Origin: NVTR01 sp036479015 | GTDB taxonomy: Bacteria; Pseudomonadota; Alphaproteobacteria; Rhodobacterales; Rhodobacteraceae | Direction of reading: 5' to 3' | Length of the DNA: 64,000 nt | Assembly: GCA_036479015.1 (NCBI GenBank) | Contig: JAZGFB010000037.1 | Location: 1-64,000, forward strand | Part shown: positions 18,661 to 27,509 of the stretch, piece by piece | Position numbering within the stretch: position 1 is the first letter of the stretch | How the letters are laid out: each line of letters opens with the position of its first letter | Program-made: the position numbers and the translations under genes | Notes under the pieces: generated by a model | Database searches by the model: none | What the model saw: only the letters and a program-made list of their open reading frames with translations | Told to the model about the DNA's origin: nothing

Positions 18661-19424
18661 GTCAGCCCGCGCCGGAGCAGATTGAGCCCGGCGACAATCA
18701 AAACGATCAGCGTTGCGCGACGAAAGCGGCGCTGATCGAGCCTGTCCTGCACGCTAAAACCCAAGGCCATCCCGGCCAATGCCGGGATCACCAGCCACAA
18801 CGACAGGGGCAGCGTCGCCCCGTTCAGCACCCCTGATTTCAGATGCGCGAAAAACAGCACCAAAGCCCCGGTACCGTACACCACGCCCTGCACCCGGATA
18901 TGGTCATTTTTTGGAACCTCGGCCGCTGTCAAATAAGCAACTGTTGGTGGCCCCCAAACACCGGAAATTCCGCCGATAAAACCAGCCACTGACCCCAGGA
19001 TCAATTGCAATTTTGTGCGGTGCCGGGGTGGGATAGAAAACCGCCAGCCAAACAGCTGGGCAGCAGCAAACAACGTAACCGGCAGCCCGATGATTAGGAA
19101 CATGGCCGAGGATGGGATGCGCCCAACCAGTTGCGCGCTAAGGGCAATGCATACCAGCAGCGCCCCGATGAACAGCCGAAACGACATCAGCGATTGCCAT
19201 GCCGCTTTCCAACCACCGCGCAAGGCCTGCCAGACGTTGGACATTAGGGTGGGCACAATCAACGCTGCAAGCGCAACCTCGGGCGCCAAAAAGGACCCCA
19301 GAATTGAAATTGTGATCATCGGCATGCCAAAACCTACCGCACCTTTGACAAAACCAGCGCACAGCACTGCCAGCACCGAAAGTCCAATTAAAATAGGGCT
19401 ATATACAAATTGAAAGTCTTGCAT
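18657..19424 (-). CDS. TauE/SafE-family permease
   Basis: 255 residues with about eight hydrophobic segments and the duplicated family motif: GFVKGAVGFGMPM in the N-terminal half and GFIGGISGVWGPPTVAY in the C-terminal half. TauE/SafE proteins export or import small organosulfur or carboxylate anions, such as sulfite or sulfoacetate. No sulfur-metabolism gene lies nearby, so the substrate is open. It is convergent with pckA and divergent from mcd. Confidence 0.87.
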   Translation of the reverse strand: MQDFQFVYSPILIGLSVLAVLCAGFVKGAVGFGMPMITISILGSFLAPEVALAALIVPTLMSNVWQALRGGWKAAWQSLMSFRLFIGALLVCIALSAQLVGRIPSSAMFLIIGLPVTLFAAAQLFGWRFSIPPRHRTKLQLILGSVAGFIGGISGVWGPPTVAYLTAAEVPKNDHIRVQGVVYGTGALVLFFAHLKSGVLNGATLPLSLWLVIPALAGMALGFSVQDRLDQRRFRRATLIVLIVAGLNLLRRGLT

Positions 19425-19588
19425 TTCACCTCGGGTATTTGGTTGGTGTAAGGGTATCAGATCATCGTTTGCCCAGCATCAATAATTCATCGCGACATAA
19501 TTGTTCAATTGACGGGTGGTTTTGGGATTTTTGTTGCGCCGCACCTGCAGACTGGTTAGGTCAAATCAAACCCATGGGAACTTGTATT

Positions 19589-21229
19589 ATGACCAATTTG
19601 ATCCTGCCTGAACTGCTAATCCTGACCGGTGATGTGATCGCGCCTTTGCGCAGCCTGGTGCAGTCAGCCAAGGACCATATGCGCCCACTGGTCAGCAAAG
19701 ACGCCCGGCTGAATAACGATCTGATGCAGGCGCATCAAAGTGCCCTGCACGCCCTGTCATGGCTGACCACCTACGCAGAGGCGCTGACCCAGATGCAAGG
19801 CTGGGCAGAACGGTTGCAAGCCGATGGCGGTTTCGGCGAAATGGAGCAGCTGATCCACCAGATCGGCTTTGGTGAATACCTGGCCCAGATCAATGGCGGT
19901 ATCCCCATGAGTCAGGGCGAAATTGCCCGGCTTAGTGATCTGGAACTTGCACCCCTAAAGGGCACAGCGGTGACCGCCCTGATCCAAAACGGCAACACAC
20001 AGGCGGCCCGGTCCCGGCTGGCAGAACTGATGCAAGACAATGCAGGGCATGCCACGTTTGGCGCTACCGGGCTGGACGATGAGCTGGAAATGATCCGGGA
20101 TCAGTTTCGCCGATTTGCCGACGAGCGAGTCGCGCCCAACGCCCATGGCTGGCACCTAAAAGATGAGCTGATCCCGCTAGAGATCATCAATGAACTGGCC
20201 GAAATGGGCGTTTTCGGGCTAACAATCCCGGAAGAATTCGGCGGCTTCGGGCTGTCCAAGGCGTCAATGGTGGTGGTGTCAGAAGAACTGTCGCGGGGCT
20301 ATATTGGTGTCGGATCGCTGGCCACCCGGTCAGAAATAGCCGCCGAGCTGATCCTGACCGGTGGCACGGATGCCCAAAAAACCCACTGGTTGCCAAAAAT
20401 ATCCAGCGCCGAAATTCTGCCAACCGCGGTGTTCACCGAACCAAACACCGGCTCTGATCTGGGGGCCCTGCGCACCCGCGCGGTCAAGGATGGCGACGAC
20501 TACACCGTCACCGGCAACAAGACCTGGATCACCCACGCCGCGCGCACCCATGTGATGACATTACTGGCGCGCACCGATCCCGACACCGACGACTATCGCG
20601 GGTTGTCGATGTTTCTGGCCGAAAAAACCCCGGGCACCGTGGCCGAACCGTTCCCAACCCCCGGCATGTCGGGCGGTGAGATCGAGGTGCTGGGCTATCG
20701 CGGCATGAAGGAATATGAGCTGGCCTTTGACGGCTTTAAGGTTAAGGGCGGCAACCTGTTGGGCGGGGTTGAAGGCCAGGGTTTCAAGCAGTTGATGAAA
20801 ACCTTTGAAAGTGCCCGCATCCAAACCGCAGCACGCGCCATTGGTGTGGCGCAGAACGCGCTTGAAACCGGCATGCAATACGCCATTGATCGCAAACAGT
20901 TCGGCAAATCCCTGATCAATTTCCCGCGCGTTTCAGGTAAGCTGGCGATGATGGCCGTTGAAATTATGGTGACCCGTCAACTGACATATTATTCCGCGCG
21001 TCAGAAAGACGCCGATAAGCGCTGTGATCTTGAAGCCGGAATGGCCAAGCTGCTGGGGGCCCGTGTGGCCTGGGCCGCGGCCGACAACGCCCTGCAAATC
21101 CACGGCGGCAATGGCTTTGCGCTGGAATACCAGATCAGCCGTATCCTGTGTGACGCCCGCATCCTGAATATCTTTGAAGGGGCGGCAGAAATACAGGCGC
21201 AGGTGATTGCGCGGCGGTTGTTGGGATAG
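19589..21229 (+). CDS. mcd: (2S)-methylsuccinyl-CoA dehydrogenase
   Basis: 546 residues. The first 150 or so form a helical extension that ordinary acyl-CoA dehydrogenases lack but Mcd enzymes have. The acyl-CoA dehydrogenase fold follows: IPEEFGGFGL, TAVFTEPNTGSDLG, NKTWITHAART and the C-terminal QIHGGNGFALEY with LNIFEGAAEIQ. It oxidises methylsuccinyl-CoA to mesaconyl-CoA in the ethylmalonyl-CoA pathway and gives electrons to EtfAB. The main uncertainty is between Mcd and a general long ACAD, and the extension favours Mcd. An alternative ATG at 19574 would add five residues. Confidence 0.87.
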   Translation: MTNLILPELLILTGDVIAPLRSLVQSAKDHMRPLVSKDARLNNDLMQAHQSALHALSWLTTYAEALTQMQGWAERLQADGGFGEMEQLIHQIGFGEYLAQINGGIPMSQGEIARLSDLELAPLKGTAVTALIQNGNTQAARSRLAELMQDNAGHATFGATGLDDELEMIRDQFRRFADERVAPNAHGWHLKDELIPLEIINELAEMGVFGLTIPEEFGGFGLSKASMVVVSEELSRGYIGVGSLATRSEIAAELILTGGTDAQKTHWLPKISSAEILPTAVFTEPNTGSDLGALRTRAVKDGDDYTVTGNKTWITHAARTHVMTLLARTDPDTDDYRGLSMFLAEKTPGTVAEPFPTPGMSGGEIEVLGYRGMKEYELAFDGFKVKGGNLLGGVEGQGFKQLMKTFESARIQTAARAIGVAQNALETGMQYAIDRKQFGKSLINFPRVSGKLAMMAVEIMVTRQLTYYSARQKDADKRCDLEAGMAKLLGARVAWAAADNALQIHGGNGFALEYQISRILCDARILNIFEGAAEIQAQVIARRLLG

Positions 21230-21297
21230 GGTCTGTTGAATGTTTGATTGCCCGGCCCTATCTGGACTGACAGGGTTAGCAAAAAGGACCACACAAC

Positions 21298-22335
21298 ATG
21301 GCCAAACCACAGACCGTCCTATTGACCGGTGCGACCGGCTTCATCGCCAAACACATTGCTCTGAAACTGCTTAATGCGGGCTATGATGTTGTGGGTTCGG
21401 TTCGCTCGGTTTCACGCGGCGACGAAGTGCGCGCCGCCGTTGCCCCGCACCTGAACAAGGGCGTCGATCTGAACAAAAATTTGCGTTTTGTGGCGCTGGA
21501 TCTGGGGCGTGACGATGGCTGGGACGCTGCCATGGATGGCATAGATATTCTGATGCACACCGCGTCACCCTTTCCATTGCAGGCCCCCAAGGACGAAAAT
21601 GAGCTGATCCGCCCGGCAGTTGACGGCACTTTGCGCGCACTAAAGGCCGCCCATAAAGCCGGGATCAAACGGGTGGTTCTAACATCATCATTTGCCGCCG
21701 TGATGCGGGCGAAACTCCCCGCCGGTCGCACAGCATACAATGAAAGCGACTGGTCTGACCCGCAAGACCCCAACATTGACACCTATTCAAAGTCTAAAAC
21801 CCTGGCCGAACGCGCCGCTTGGGATTTCGTGAAAAATGATGCGCCAGAAATGGCGCTGACCACGATCAACCCAACATTGGTTATGGGGCCGCCGCTGGAC
21901 GTGCACTTTGGCAGTTCAGTTGAAGTGGTACAACGCTTTCTGCAAGCCAAAGACCCGATGCTACCCAGGTTCGGCCTGGGCTGCGTTGACGTGCGCGATA
22001 TTGCTGAAATGCATGTTCGTGCGCTTTCAACCCCAGACGCAGAGGGTAAGCGCATTCTGGGGGTTCACAGTTTTCGCTGGTTTACCGATCTCACCCAAAC
22101 ATTGAAAACCCGCTTTCCAGAACGCAAGATAGTCACCCGGCAAGCGCCAAATTTCATCGTGAAAATTTTGGCGCTGTTTGATGCAACAATTCGCGGCATC
22201 GTTCCTGATCTGGGTCGGCGCTTTGATGCATCTAACGAGCGCGCCAAAACGATATTGGGAATGGATTTTATATCGGCCGAAGACAGCCTGATCGCCACGG
22301 CAGAATTTCTAATCGGCAACGATAAAGTGAAATAG
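21298..22335 (+). CDS. NAD(P)-dependent aldehyde reductase, extended SDR (dihydroflavonol-reductase-like)
   Basis: 345 residues. The nucleotide-binding motif LLTGATGFIAKHI opens the protein, and the catalytic Tyr/Lys pair is YSKSK at about residues 162-166 with TSSFAAVM upstream. This places it in the extended SDR branch with plant dihydroflavonol and cinnamoyl-CoA reductases and bacterial aldehyde or methylglyoxal reductases. It follows mcd after 68 bases on the same strand and may share its transcript, but nothing links it firmly to the ethylmalonyl-CoA pathway. Substrate unknown. Confidence 0.85.
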   Translation: MAKPQTVLLTGATGFIAKHIALKLLNAGYDVVGSVRSVSRGDEVRAAVAPHLNKGVDLNKNLRFVALDLGRDDGWDAAMDGIDILMHTASPFPLQAPKDENELIRPAVDGTLRALKAAHKAGIKRVVLTSSFAAVMRAKLPAGRTAYNESDWSDPQDPNIDTYSKSKTLAERAAWDFVKNDAPEMALTTINPTLVMGPPLDVHFGSSVEVVQRFLQAKDPMLPRFGLGCVDVRDIAEMHVRALSTPDAEGKRILGVHSFRWFTDLTQTLKTRFPERKIVTRQAPNFIVKILALFDATIRGIVPDLGRRFDASNERAKTILGMDFISAEDSLIATAEFLIGNDKVK

Positions 22336-22374
22336 CCGCTTGCGCCAAACACCGATCACTAGCAGATTAGACAC

Positions 22375-22761
22375 ATGTTTCGCCTTTTCCTAACCATACC
22401 CTTCCTGCTTGCAGCCTGCCTGAATGATGAAACCGTGTCTGGTTTCGCCGACACGCAAGCAACATATCATCTAGAGGAAATGAACGGCGTTGCCTTTGGT
22501 GCCAGGGCGACCATATCGTTCCCTGAGCAGGGCCTCATCCGAGGCCGCGCGCCCTGCAACAGTTATTCTGCTGAGCAACGCGCGCCCTATCCCTGGCTGG
22601 AAATGGGCCCGATCGCTGCGACCCGGGCACTATGTGCCGATTTTCCGGCTGAGACGCGGTTTTTCAACGCCCTGACTGCGATGACCCAGATAGAGGTGCT
22701 TGGTGATCTGTTGATCTTGCGCAGCGATACCGGGGCAGAAATGGTGTTTCGCAGCCGCTAG
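22375..22761 (+). CDS. META-domain lipoprotein
   Basis: 128 residues. Lipobox LLAAC puts the acylated Cys at about residue 15. The mature part is a single META/HslJ-like domain, with LEEMNG near the start, the core GLIRGRAPCNSYSA and the terminal ALCADFPAETRFFNAL and LRSDTGAEMVF. Such domains occur in envelope stress and heat-shock lipoproteins without a known catalytic role. It ends two bases before the convergent recO stop. Confidence 0.8.
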   Translation: MFRLFLTIPFLLAACLNDETVSGFADTQATYHLEEMNGVAFGARATISFPEQGLIRGRAPCNSYSAEQRAPYPWLEMGPIAATRALCADFPAETRFFNALTAMTQIEVLGDLLILRSDTGAEMVFRSR

Positions 22762-22762
22762 G

Positions 22763-23488
22763 TTACACGGCGCGCACCAATGCATCTACCAGCCTTTGGC
22801 GCGCTTCTGGCAATGGACGGTCCCCCATTTGCGCCGCCAACCGGTGTTGCAAAAAGTAACCCGTGGTGCGCAGGCCTTCGCAGATGCCAGCAGGTTCACC
22901 CTGACCATGGCCAAGCAGGCTGGGCGACAGCGGCAATAGCCTGTCGGCCCAATCCCCGGCACCTTCCACGCTGACAGCGCGCCCGGATGTTGGGGAAACA
23001 TAGGCCAGATCATCCAATGAACCGGTGACAGCACAGCACGACAGATCCAGCCCGAAGCCCATGCCGTTCAGCAACGCCAGTTCCCAGCGCAGATAGGCCA
23101 ACGGCCAGGCGTCGGTTTGCCCCAGCAGATCAAGCAACATGATGGTTTGCTCATATAGCCTTGGGTGCACTTCACGTTCCGGCAGGCAAAAGCACAACAA
23201 TGCGGTGGTGGCATTCAGCCCGGCCAGCGCCAACCTGTCGCCCATCACCACAGCCGCCCGGCTTTTCACCGGTTCCACAGTGAAACTGCCAATATGTTCG
23301 CTAAGCCGTGCCCGCCAAGTTACGTCAAGCTGTGCGCCGGGCTGTAAAATTGGCGCGTTTTTGCGGCTAACGCCACCGCGCACGACCCCCACATGGCGCC
23401 CATGTTCAGGGGTAAACACCTCGATGATAGCCGAGGTTTCGCCGTGCTTTCGCACCGCCAGCAACGCCCCTTGATCCCGCCATTCCAT
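22763..23488 (-). CDS. recO: DNA repair protein RecO
   Basis: 241 residues. The N-terminal OB fold (MEWRDQGALLAVRKHGETS) is typical and is followed by the all-helical domain. The CAVTGSLDDLAYVSPTSG region corresponds to the zinc finger of some RecO proteins but keeps only part of the cysteines. RecO helps RecR load RecA onto SSB-covered DNA. It ends the lepB-rnc-era-DUF1491-recO series, a common alphaproteobacterial order. Confidence 0.9.
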   Translation of the reverse strand: MEWRDQGALLAVRKHGETSAIIEVFTPEHGRHVGVVRGGVSRKNAPILQPGAQLDVTWRARLSEHIGSFTVEPVKSRAAVVMGDRLALAGLNATTALLCFCLPEREVHPRLYEQTIMLLDLLGQTDAWPLAYLRWELALLNGMGFGLDLSCCAVTGSLDDLAYVSPTSGRAVSVEGAGDWADRLLPLSPSLLGHGQGEPAGICEGLRTTGYFLQHRLAAQMGDRPLPEARQRLVDALVRAV

Positions 23489-23497
23489 AGGTGCAGG

Positions 23498-23830
23498 TTA
23501 ATCTGATAATCCGGGCTCGTCGAGCAGATGGCGACCATTGCGGTCTTCCACTTCGATCACCCAAAGATCTGGATCAAAAGATTTTTGCCGGTTTAGCGCG
23601 TCTTCAACCTCTCTGTCCGCCCCATCTGCCAAAACCAGCCATGTGCGTTTGTCAGTCATCAAATCAAATGAGCGTTGATAGGCCACCGCCTGTCCGTCCA
23701 ATGTGTTCAACTTGACCAGCACCGCCCCTGCAGTCGCGTCGCCCTTTGCAGTGACAAATGCCGGAATATTGGCCAGTTGCAGACGGCGCAAATAGGCCGA
23801 AACCCAGATATCCGCCGTCAGTCGCGTCAT
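23498..23830 (-). CDS. DUF1491 family protein
   Basis: 110 residues with the family pattern RLTADIWVSAYLRRLQLANI near the start, then GAVLVKLNTLDG and FDLMTDKRTW. The family is restricted to alphaproteobacteria and has no known function. It overlaps era by four bases (ATGA) and precedes recO after nine bases, so it is translated with the ribosome-maturation and repair genes around it. No catalytic motif is visible. Confidence 0.85.
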   Translation of the reverse strand: MTRLTADIWVSAYLRRLQLANIPAFVTAKGDATAGAVLVKLNTLDGQAVAYQRSFDLMTDKRTWLVLADGADREVEDALNRQKSFDPDLWVIEVEDRNGRHLLDEPGLSD

Positions 23831-24738
23831 TCGTTGCCGTCGGAAAAGTTCAGCCCCATTTCGCTGTAGCGCTCTTTGTCATCCAGCCACTTCGGACGCA
23901 CCTTGATCTGCAAAAACAAATGCACTGTTTGGCCCAGAAATTCGCTTAATTCCAGGCGCGCGGCTTTGCTGACGCCTTTGATGGTTTCGCCCTTATGGCC
24001 AAGGATAATTCCCTTATGGCCATCCCGCATGACATAGATGATCTGATCGATCTTCACCGAACCGTCTTTGCGTTCTTCCCAACCTTCGGTTTCCACCGTC
24101 AACTGATAGGGCAATTCCTGATGCAGCCGCAGGGTCAGTTTTTCACGTGTCAGTTCAGCGGCGATCATCCGCAGAGGTGAATCAGCAATTTGATCTTCCG
24201 GGTACAACCATGGCCCCACTGGCAACGCGCCTGCCAACCAAGCGCGCAAACCCTGCACCCCGTGGCCCTTTTCAGCCGAGATCAGAAAGGTTTCAGTAAA
24301 CTCAAACTGCTCGTTCAGCTTTTGGGTTAGGGCCAGCAATACCGGGCTTTCAACGCGGTCAATTTTGTTGATGGCCAGCGCCACTTTGCGCCCCTTAGTG
24401 CGTTCGGCCAGCCCTTCCAAGATTGCCTCAACCCCTTCGGTCAGGCCGCGATGCGCCTCGATCAGCAACACAACCACGTCGGCGTCACCGGCGCCGCTCC
24501 AGGCGGCTTTAACCATGGCACGGTCCAGCCGGCGGCGGGGGCGAAAAATGCCAGGGGTATCAACAAAAACCAACTGCGTGTCGCCCTCTATGGCGACGCC
24601 GCGAATGCGGGCGCGGGTGGTTTGCACCTTATGGGTGACAATGGACACCTTGGCGCCCACCATCTGATTTAACAGGGTGGATTTCCCAGCATTGGGTTCG
24701 CCTATCAATGCTATAAATCCGGCGCGCGTTTCAGTCAT
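23827..24738 (-). CDS. era: GTPase Era
   Basis: 303 residues. G1 loop GEPNAGKS at about 13-20, G3 DTPG near 59 and G4 NKID near 124, followed by a C-terminal KH domain with GHKGETIKGVSKAAR. Era binds 16S rRNA and helps 30S assembly at the membrane. It overlaps rnc by eight bases, so RNase III and Era, which both act on rRNA, are co-expressed as in many bacteria. Confidence 0.96.
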   Translation of the reverse strand: MTETRAGFIALIGEPNAGKSTLLNQMVGAKVSIVTHKVQTTRARIRGVAIEGDTQLVFVDTPGIFRPRRRLDRAMVKAAWSGAGDADVVVLLIEAHRGLTEGVEAILEGLAERTKGRKVALAINKIDRVESPVLLALTQKLNEQFEFTETFLISAEKGHGVQGLRAWLAGALPVGPWLYPEDQIADSPLRMIAAELTREKLTLRLHQELPYQLTVETEGWEERKDGSVKIDQIIYVMRDGHKGIILGHKGETIKGVSKAARLELSEFLGQTVHLFLQIKVRPKWLDDKERYSEMGLNFSDGNE

Positions 24739-25420
24739 TTTTAGGTTCCAGTTGGGTTAATAGCATCTGCGCCGCTACCTGTTCGGCCTGGCGTTTGGTG
24801 GCGGCTTTGGCTGTCGCCACCTCGCCACTTTCAAGCTGTGCTTTTATGTTGAATTCCGGGGCGTGGTCGGGGCCATCGCGTGACACGACGGTATATTTTG
24901 GCGGCGGCAGCCCGCGGGCCTGTGCCCATTCCTGCAATGCGGTTTTGGCGTCGCGCGCATCGTCTTTTACCTGCGTCACCCGCGCGCCCCATAGCCGCAA
25001 CACCAGATCACGGGCATCGTTATACCCGGCATCCAGATAGACGGCAGCTATCACCGCTTCCATGGCATCTGCCAGCAGTGCCAATTTGCGCCGCCCGCCG
25101 GAAACCATTTCAGAGCGACCCAGTTTTAATACCGACCCCAGATCATATTCTCGGGCGACATCACCGCAGGTTTCTTTACGTACCAAGGCGTTATAGCGCG
25201 GCGCCAGCTGGCCCTCGGCGGCGCTTGGGTCACCCAGAAACAGGGCTTCAGAAATAACCAGCCCCAGCACCCGATCACCCAGAAACTCAAGCCGCTGATT
25301 GTCAGGGCGTGTCTCGGACGATATTGACGCATGTGTCAAGGCGCGGATCAGGTGCTCGGGTTCAGCAAAATGATACCCGATGCGGGTTTCAAACCCAGCC
25401 AGATCTGCGCCTAACTTCAA
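24731..25420 (-). CDS. rnc: Ribonuclease III
   Basis: 229 residues, TTG start. The RNase III signature RLEFLGDRVLGLV (about 43-55) and the second acidic block LADAMEAVIAAVYLD give the metal ligands. A double-stranded RNA-binding domain (about 155-225) has the usual ATAKAATKRQAEQVAA helix. It processes rRNA precursors and cleaves double-stranded RNA. The start overlaps the lepB stop (TTGA), and the end overlaps era. Confidence 0.96.
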   Translation of the reverse strand: MKLGADLAGFETRIGYHFAEPEHLIRALTHASISSETRPDNQRLEFLGDRVLGLVISEALFLGDPSAAEGQLAPRYNALVRKETCGDVAREYDLGSVLKLGRSEMVSGGRRKLALLADAMEAVIAAVYLDAGYNDARDLVLRLWGARVTQVKDDARDAKTALQEWAQARGLPPPKYTVVSRDGPDHAPEFNIKAQLESGEVATAKAATKRQAEQVAAQMLLTQLEPKND

Positions 25421-26202
25421 TTGACAGCCTTAAAAAATCGATCAGAGCGCCAGGTCCAAAAGTACAACAATGAACGCCCTGCAGATGAGAACATGATCCG
25501 GTCAGCGCGTCCGATTAGGTTGGCGTAGGGCACGAACCCCACACCAAGGGCAGACTGGGCCACCCGGCTGTCGGTGGAATTGTCACGGTTGTCACCCATG
25601 AAAAAGTAATGCCCGTCCGGCACTGTGAAGACGGCGGTATTGTCCAAGCGACGCTGACCGATGTTCAGAATGCTGTGGGACACGCCGTTGGGCAGTGTTT
25701 CAATCAGTTTCTCTTTTTGACAGATGCCACCTATTCCCACGCCGCGGTTTGAACACTGGGGAAACCCACCGGCTGGACCTTGCTTTTCAAATGCCTCTTC
25801 AAACAATCCGTCCGCTTGCTGGGGGGCGGCCACTCCGTTCAGAAAAACAACACCGTTCTTAACCTGAACTTTATCACCCGGCAGGCCCATTAGACGTTTG
25901 ATAAAATCCTGATCGTTCACTGGATGGCGGAACACAACAACGTCGCCACGATCAGGTTCGCTGCCGAAAATACGCCCCGAGATTGGGCAGACCGAGAACG
26001 GGCAGGATACCTGCGCATAGCCATAGGCCATTTTGTTAACAAACAGAAAGTCGCCGATCAGCAACGTGTCTTTCATTGAACTGGACGGTATCCAAAACGG
26101 CTGAAAAAACAGGGTTCTGAAGACGCCGGCAATCAACAATGCATAGACCACCGTTTTTATCGTCTCAACGATGCCGTCTTGATTTTCTGCTTTGCTGCTC
26201 AT
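25417..26202 (-). CDS. lepB: Signal peptidase I
   Basis: 261 residues. The N-terminal membrane segment is followed by the catalytic Ser in PSSSMKDTL (about residue 37) and the Lys in DFIKRLMGLPGD (about 100). The late box YFFMGDNRDNSTDSR is also conserved. It cleaves signal peptides of Sec and Tat substrates on the periplasmic side. It has only one clear N-terminal helix, plus a hydrophobic C-terminus. It precedes rnc with a four-base overlap. Confidence 0.96.
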   Translation of the reverse strand: MSSKAENQDGIVETIKTVVYALLIAGVFRTLFFQPFWIPSSSMKDTLLIGDFLFVNKMAYGYAQVSCPFSVCPISGRIFGSEPDRGDVVVFRHPVNDQDFIKRLMGLPGDKVQVKNGVVFLNGVAAPQQADGLFEEAFEKQGPAGGFPQCSNRGVGIGGICQKEKLIETLPNGVSHSILNIGQRRLDNTAVFTVPDGHYFFMGDNRDNSTDSRVAQSALGVGFVPYANLIGRADRIMFSSAGRSLLYFWTWRSDRFFKAVN

Positions 26203-26258
26203 TCAGATTTTCCGCCTTTGCATTTATCCCGGCTACATGGTCAGCCAGACCGACGGAG

Positions 26259-26660
26259 TCAAGCAATTGGCAGCGATTCAATCACCACAAATGCCTGGGC
26301 CCAGGGGTAATCATCGGTCAAAGTGACGTGAATATGCGCCCTATGCCCGTCTGGCGTCATGTCTTTTAGCCGCTTGGCCGCCCAGCCGGTGACCTGCATC
26401 TGCGGCTGGCCTGTGCCCAGATTTGTCACCGACATGTCTTTCCAAGAAATCCCCATGCGCAACCCGGTGCCCAACGCCTTTGAACAGGCCTCTTTCGCCG
26501 CCCAGCGTTTGGCATAGGTGCCCGCCGTGTCTTTGCGGCGTTCGGCCTTGTGCTGCTCAATGTCTGTAAACACCCGGTTGCGAAACCGGTCGCCGAACCT
26601 GTCCAGAGTCCCGGCAATACGTTCAATATTCGCAAGGTCCGTGCCAATACCCAGGATCAT
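26259..26660 (-). CDS. acpS: Holo-[acyl-carrier-protein] synthase
   Basis: 133 residues. The two family motifs are present: GIGTDLANIERI at about residues 4-15 with the metal-binding Asp, and KRWAAKEACSKALGTGLRMG at about 47-66. It transfers 4'-phosphopantetheine from CoA to acyl carrier protein. It lies between pdxJ and lepB on the same strand, the common order. The 52-base gap to pdxJ holds a perfect hairpin that recurs elsewhere in the window. Confidence 0.95.
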   Translation of the reverse strand: MILGIGTDLANIERIAGTLDRFGDRFRNRVFTDIEQHKAERRKDTAGTYAKRWAAKEACSKALGTGLRMGISWKDMSVTNLGTGQPQMQVTGWAAKRLKDMTPDGHRAHIHVTLTDDYPWAQAFVVIESLPIA

Positions 26661-26676
26661 CCAAGCACCCGACCCT

Positions 26677-26695
26677 GATTTTTCGCAGAAAAATC
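26677..26695 (-). repeat. Dispersed hairpin GATTTTT-CTGCG-AAAAATC, copy 1
   Basis: A 19-base element with seven-base arms and a CTGCG loop, read in the direction of the flanking genes. It lies between the end of pdxJ and the start of acpS. The same sequence is found at 41606-41624 and 43505-43523, and a close relative at 34274-34294, always just after a stop codon and in the same orientation as the gene before it. Confidence 0.75.
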
Positions 26696-26712
26696 AAACC
26701 ACCGCCCGAAAC

Positions 26713-27471
26713 TCATGCCCGCGCCTCATCCATCAATCGGCGCATCTCGCCAATAGCCGGTTCCAGCCCGCGAAAAATCGCCTCACCGATGATGAAATGG
26801 CCGATGTTCAATTCCATCACCTCAGGAAATTCAGCCACCGGTTTGACGGTTTCATAGGTAAATCCGTGCCCGGCATGGATTTCCAGACCCAGCCCATGGC
26901 CATAAACCGACATTATGCGCAGCCGTTCCAGTTCGGCGTTGCTTTCGTCAAACTTACCCTCGGCAAACAGATCACAATAGGCCCCGGCATGCAGTTCAAC
27001 GATATCAGCGCCGATCCGATGCGCGGCTTCCACCTGGCGCATATCGGCAGCGACAAACATCGACACCCGGCACCCGGCATCGCGCAGCGGCGCTATGAAC
27101 TGCGCCAGCCGGTTGTCATCGCGCGCCACATCCAGCCCGCCTTCGGTGGTCAGTTCTTCGCGTTTTTCCGGCACGATACACACGGCGTGGGGTTTGTGGC
27201 GCAAGGCGATGGCCTGCATTTCGTCCGTTGCCGCCATCTCAAAATTAAGCGGTACGGTCAGTTCGTCCATCAGCCGATCAATATCACTGTCAGAAATATG
27301 GCGCCGATCCTCGCGCAAATGCGCGGTGATGCCATCGGCCCCGGCGGCCTCGGCCAATTTGGCCGCGCGCACTGGGTCAGGATAGCTGCCGCCCCGGGCA
27401 TTTCGCACCGTAGCAACGTGGTCAATATTCACACCCAGACGCAGCGGCCCCAGATAATTCGTCTTTGACAT
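26713..27471 (-). CDS. pdxJ: Pyridoxine 5'-phosphate synthase
   Basis: 252 residues with the PdxJ signatures LRLGVNIDHVATVRNARG at the N-terminus, DGITAHLREDRRHI, and VELHAGAYCDL in the TIM barrel. It condenses 1-deoxyxylulose 5-phosphate with 3-amino-2-oxopropyl phosphate, the last step of the DXP-dependent vitamin B6 route. It is upstream of acpS, as in many proteobacteria. Length and motifs are normal. Confidence 0.96.
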   Translation of the reverse strand: MSKTNYLGPLRLGVNIDHVATVRNARGGSYPDPVRAAKLAEAAGADGITAHLREDRRHISDSDIDRLMDELTVPLNFEMAATDEMQAIALRHKPHAVCIVPEKREELTTEGGLDVARDDNRLAQFIAPLRDAGCRVSMFVAADMRQVEAAHRIGADIVELHAGAYCDLFAEGKFDESNAELERLRIMSVYGHGLGLEIHAGHGFTYETVKPVAEFPEVMELNIGHFIIGEAIFRGLEPAIGEMRRLMDEARA

Positions 27472-27509
27472 GGCTATCCCCAGCTGATTCTATCCCGTTC
27501 GTCTTAGAC

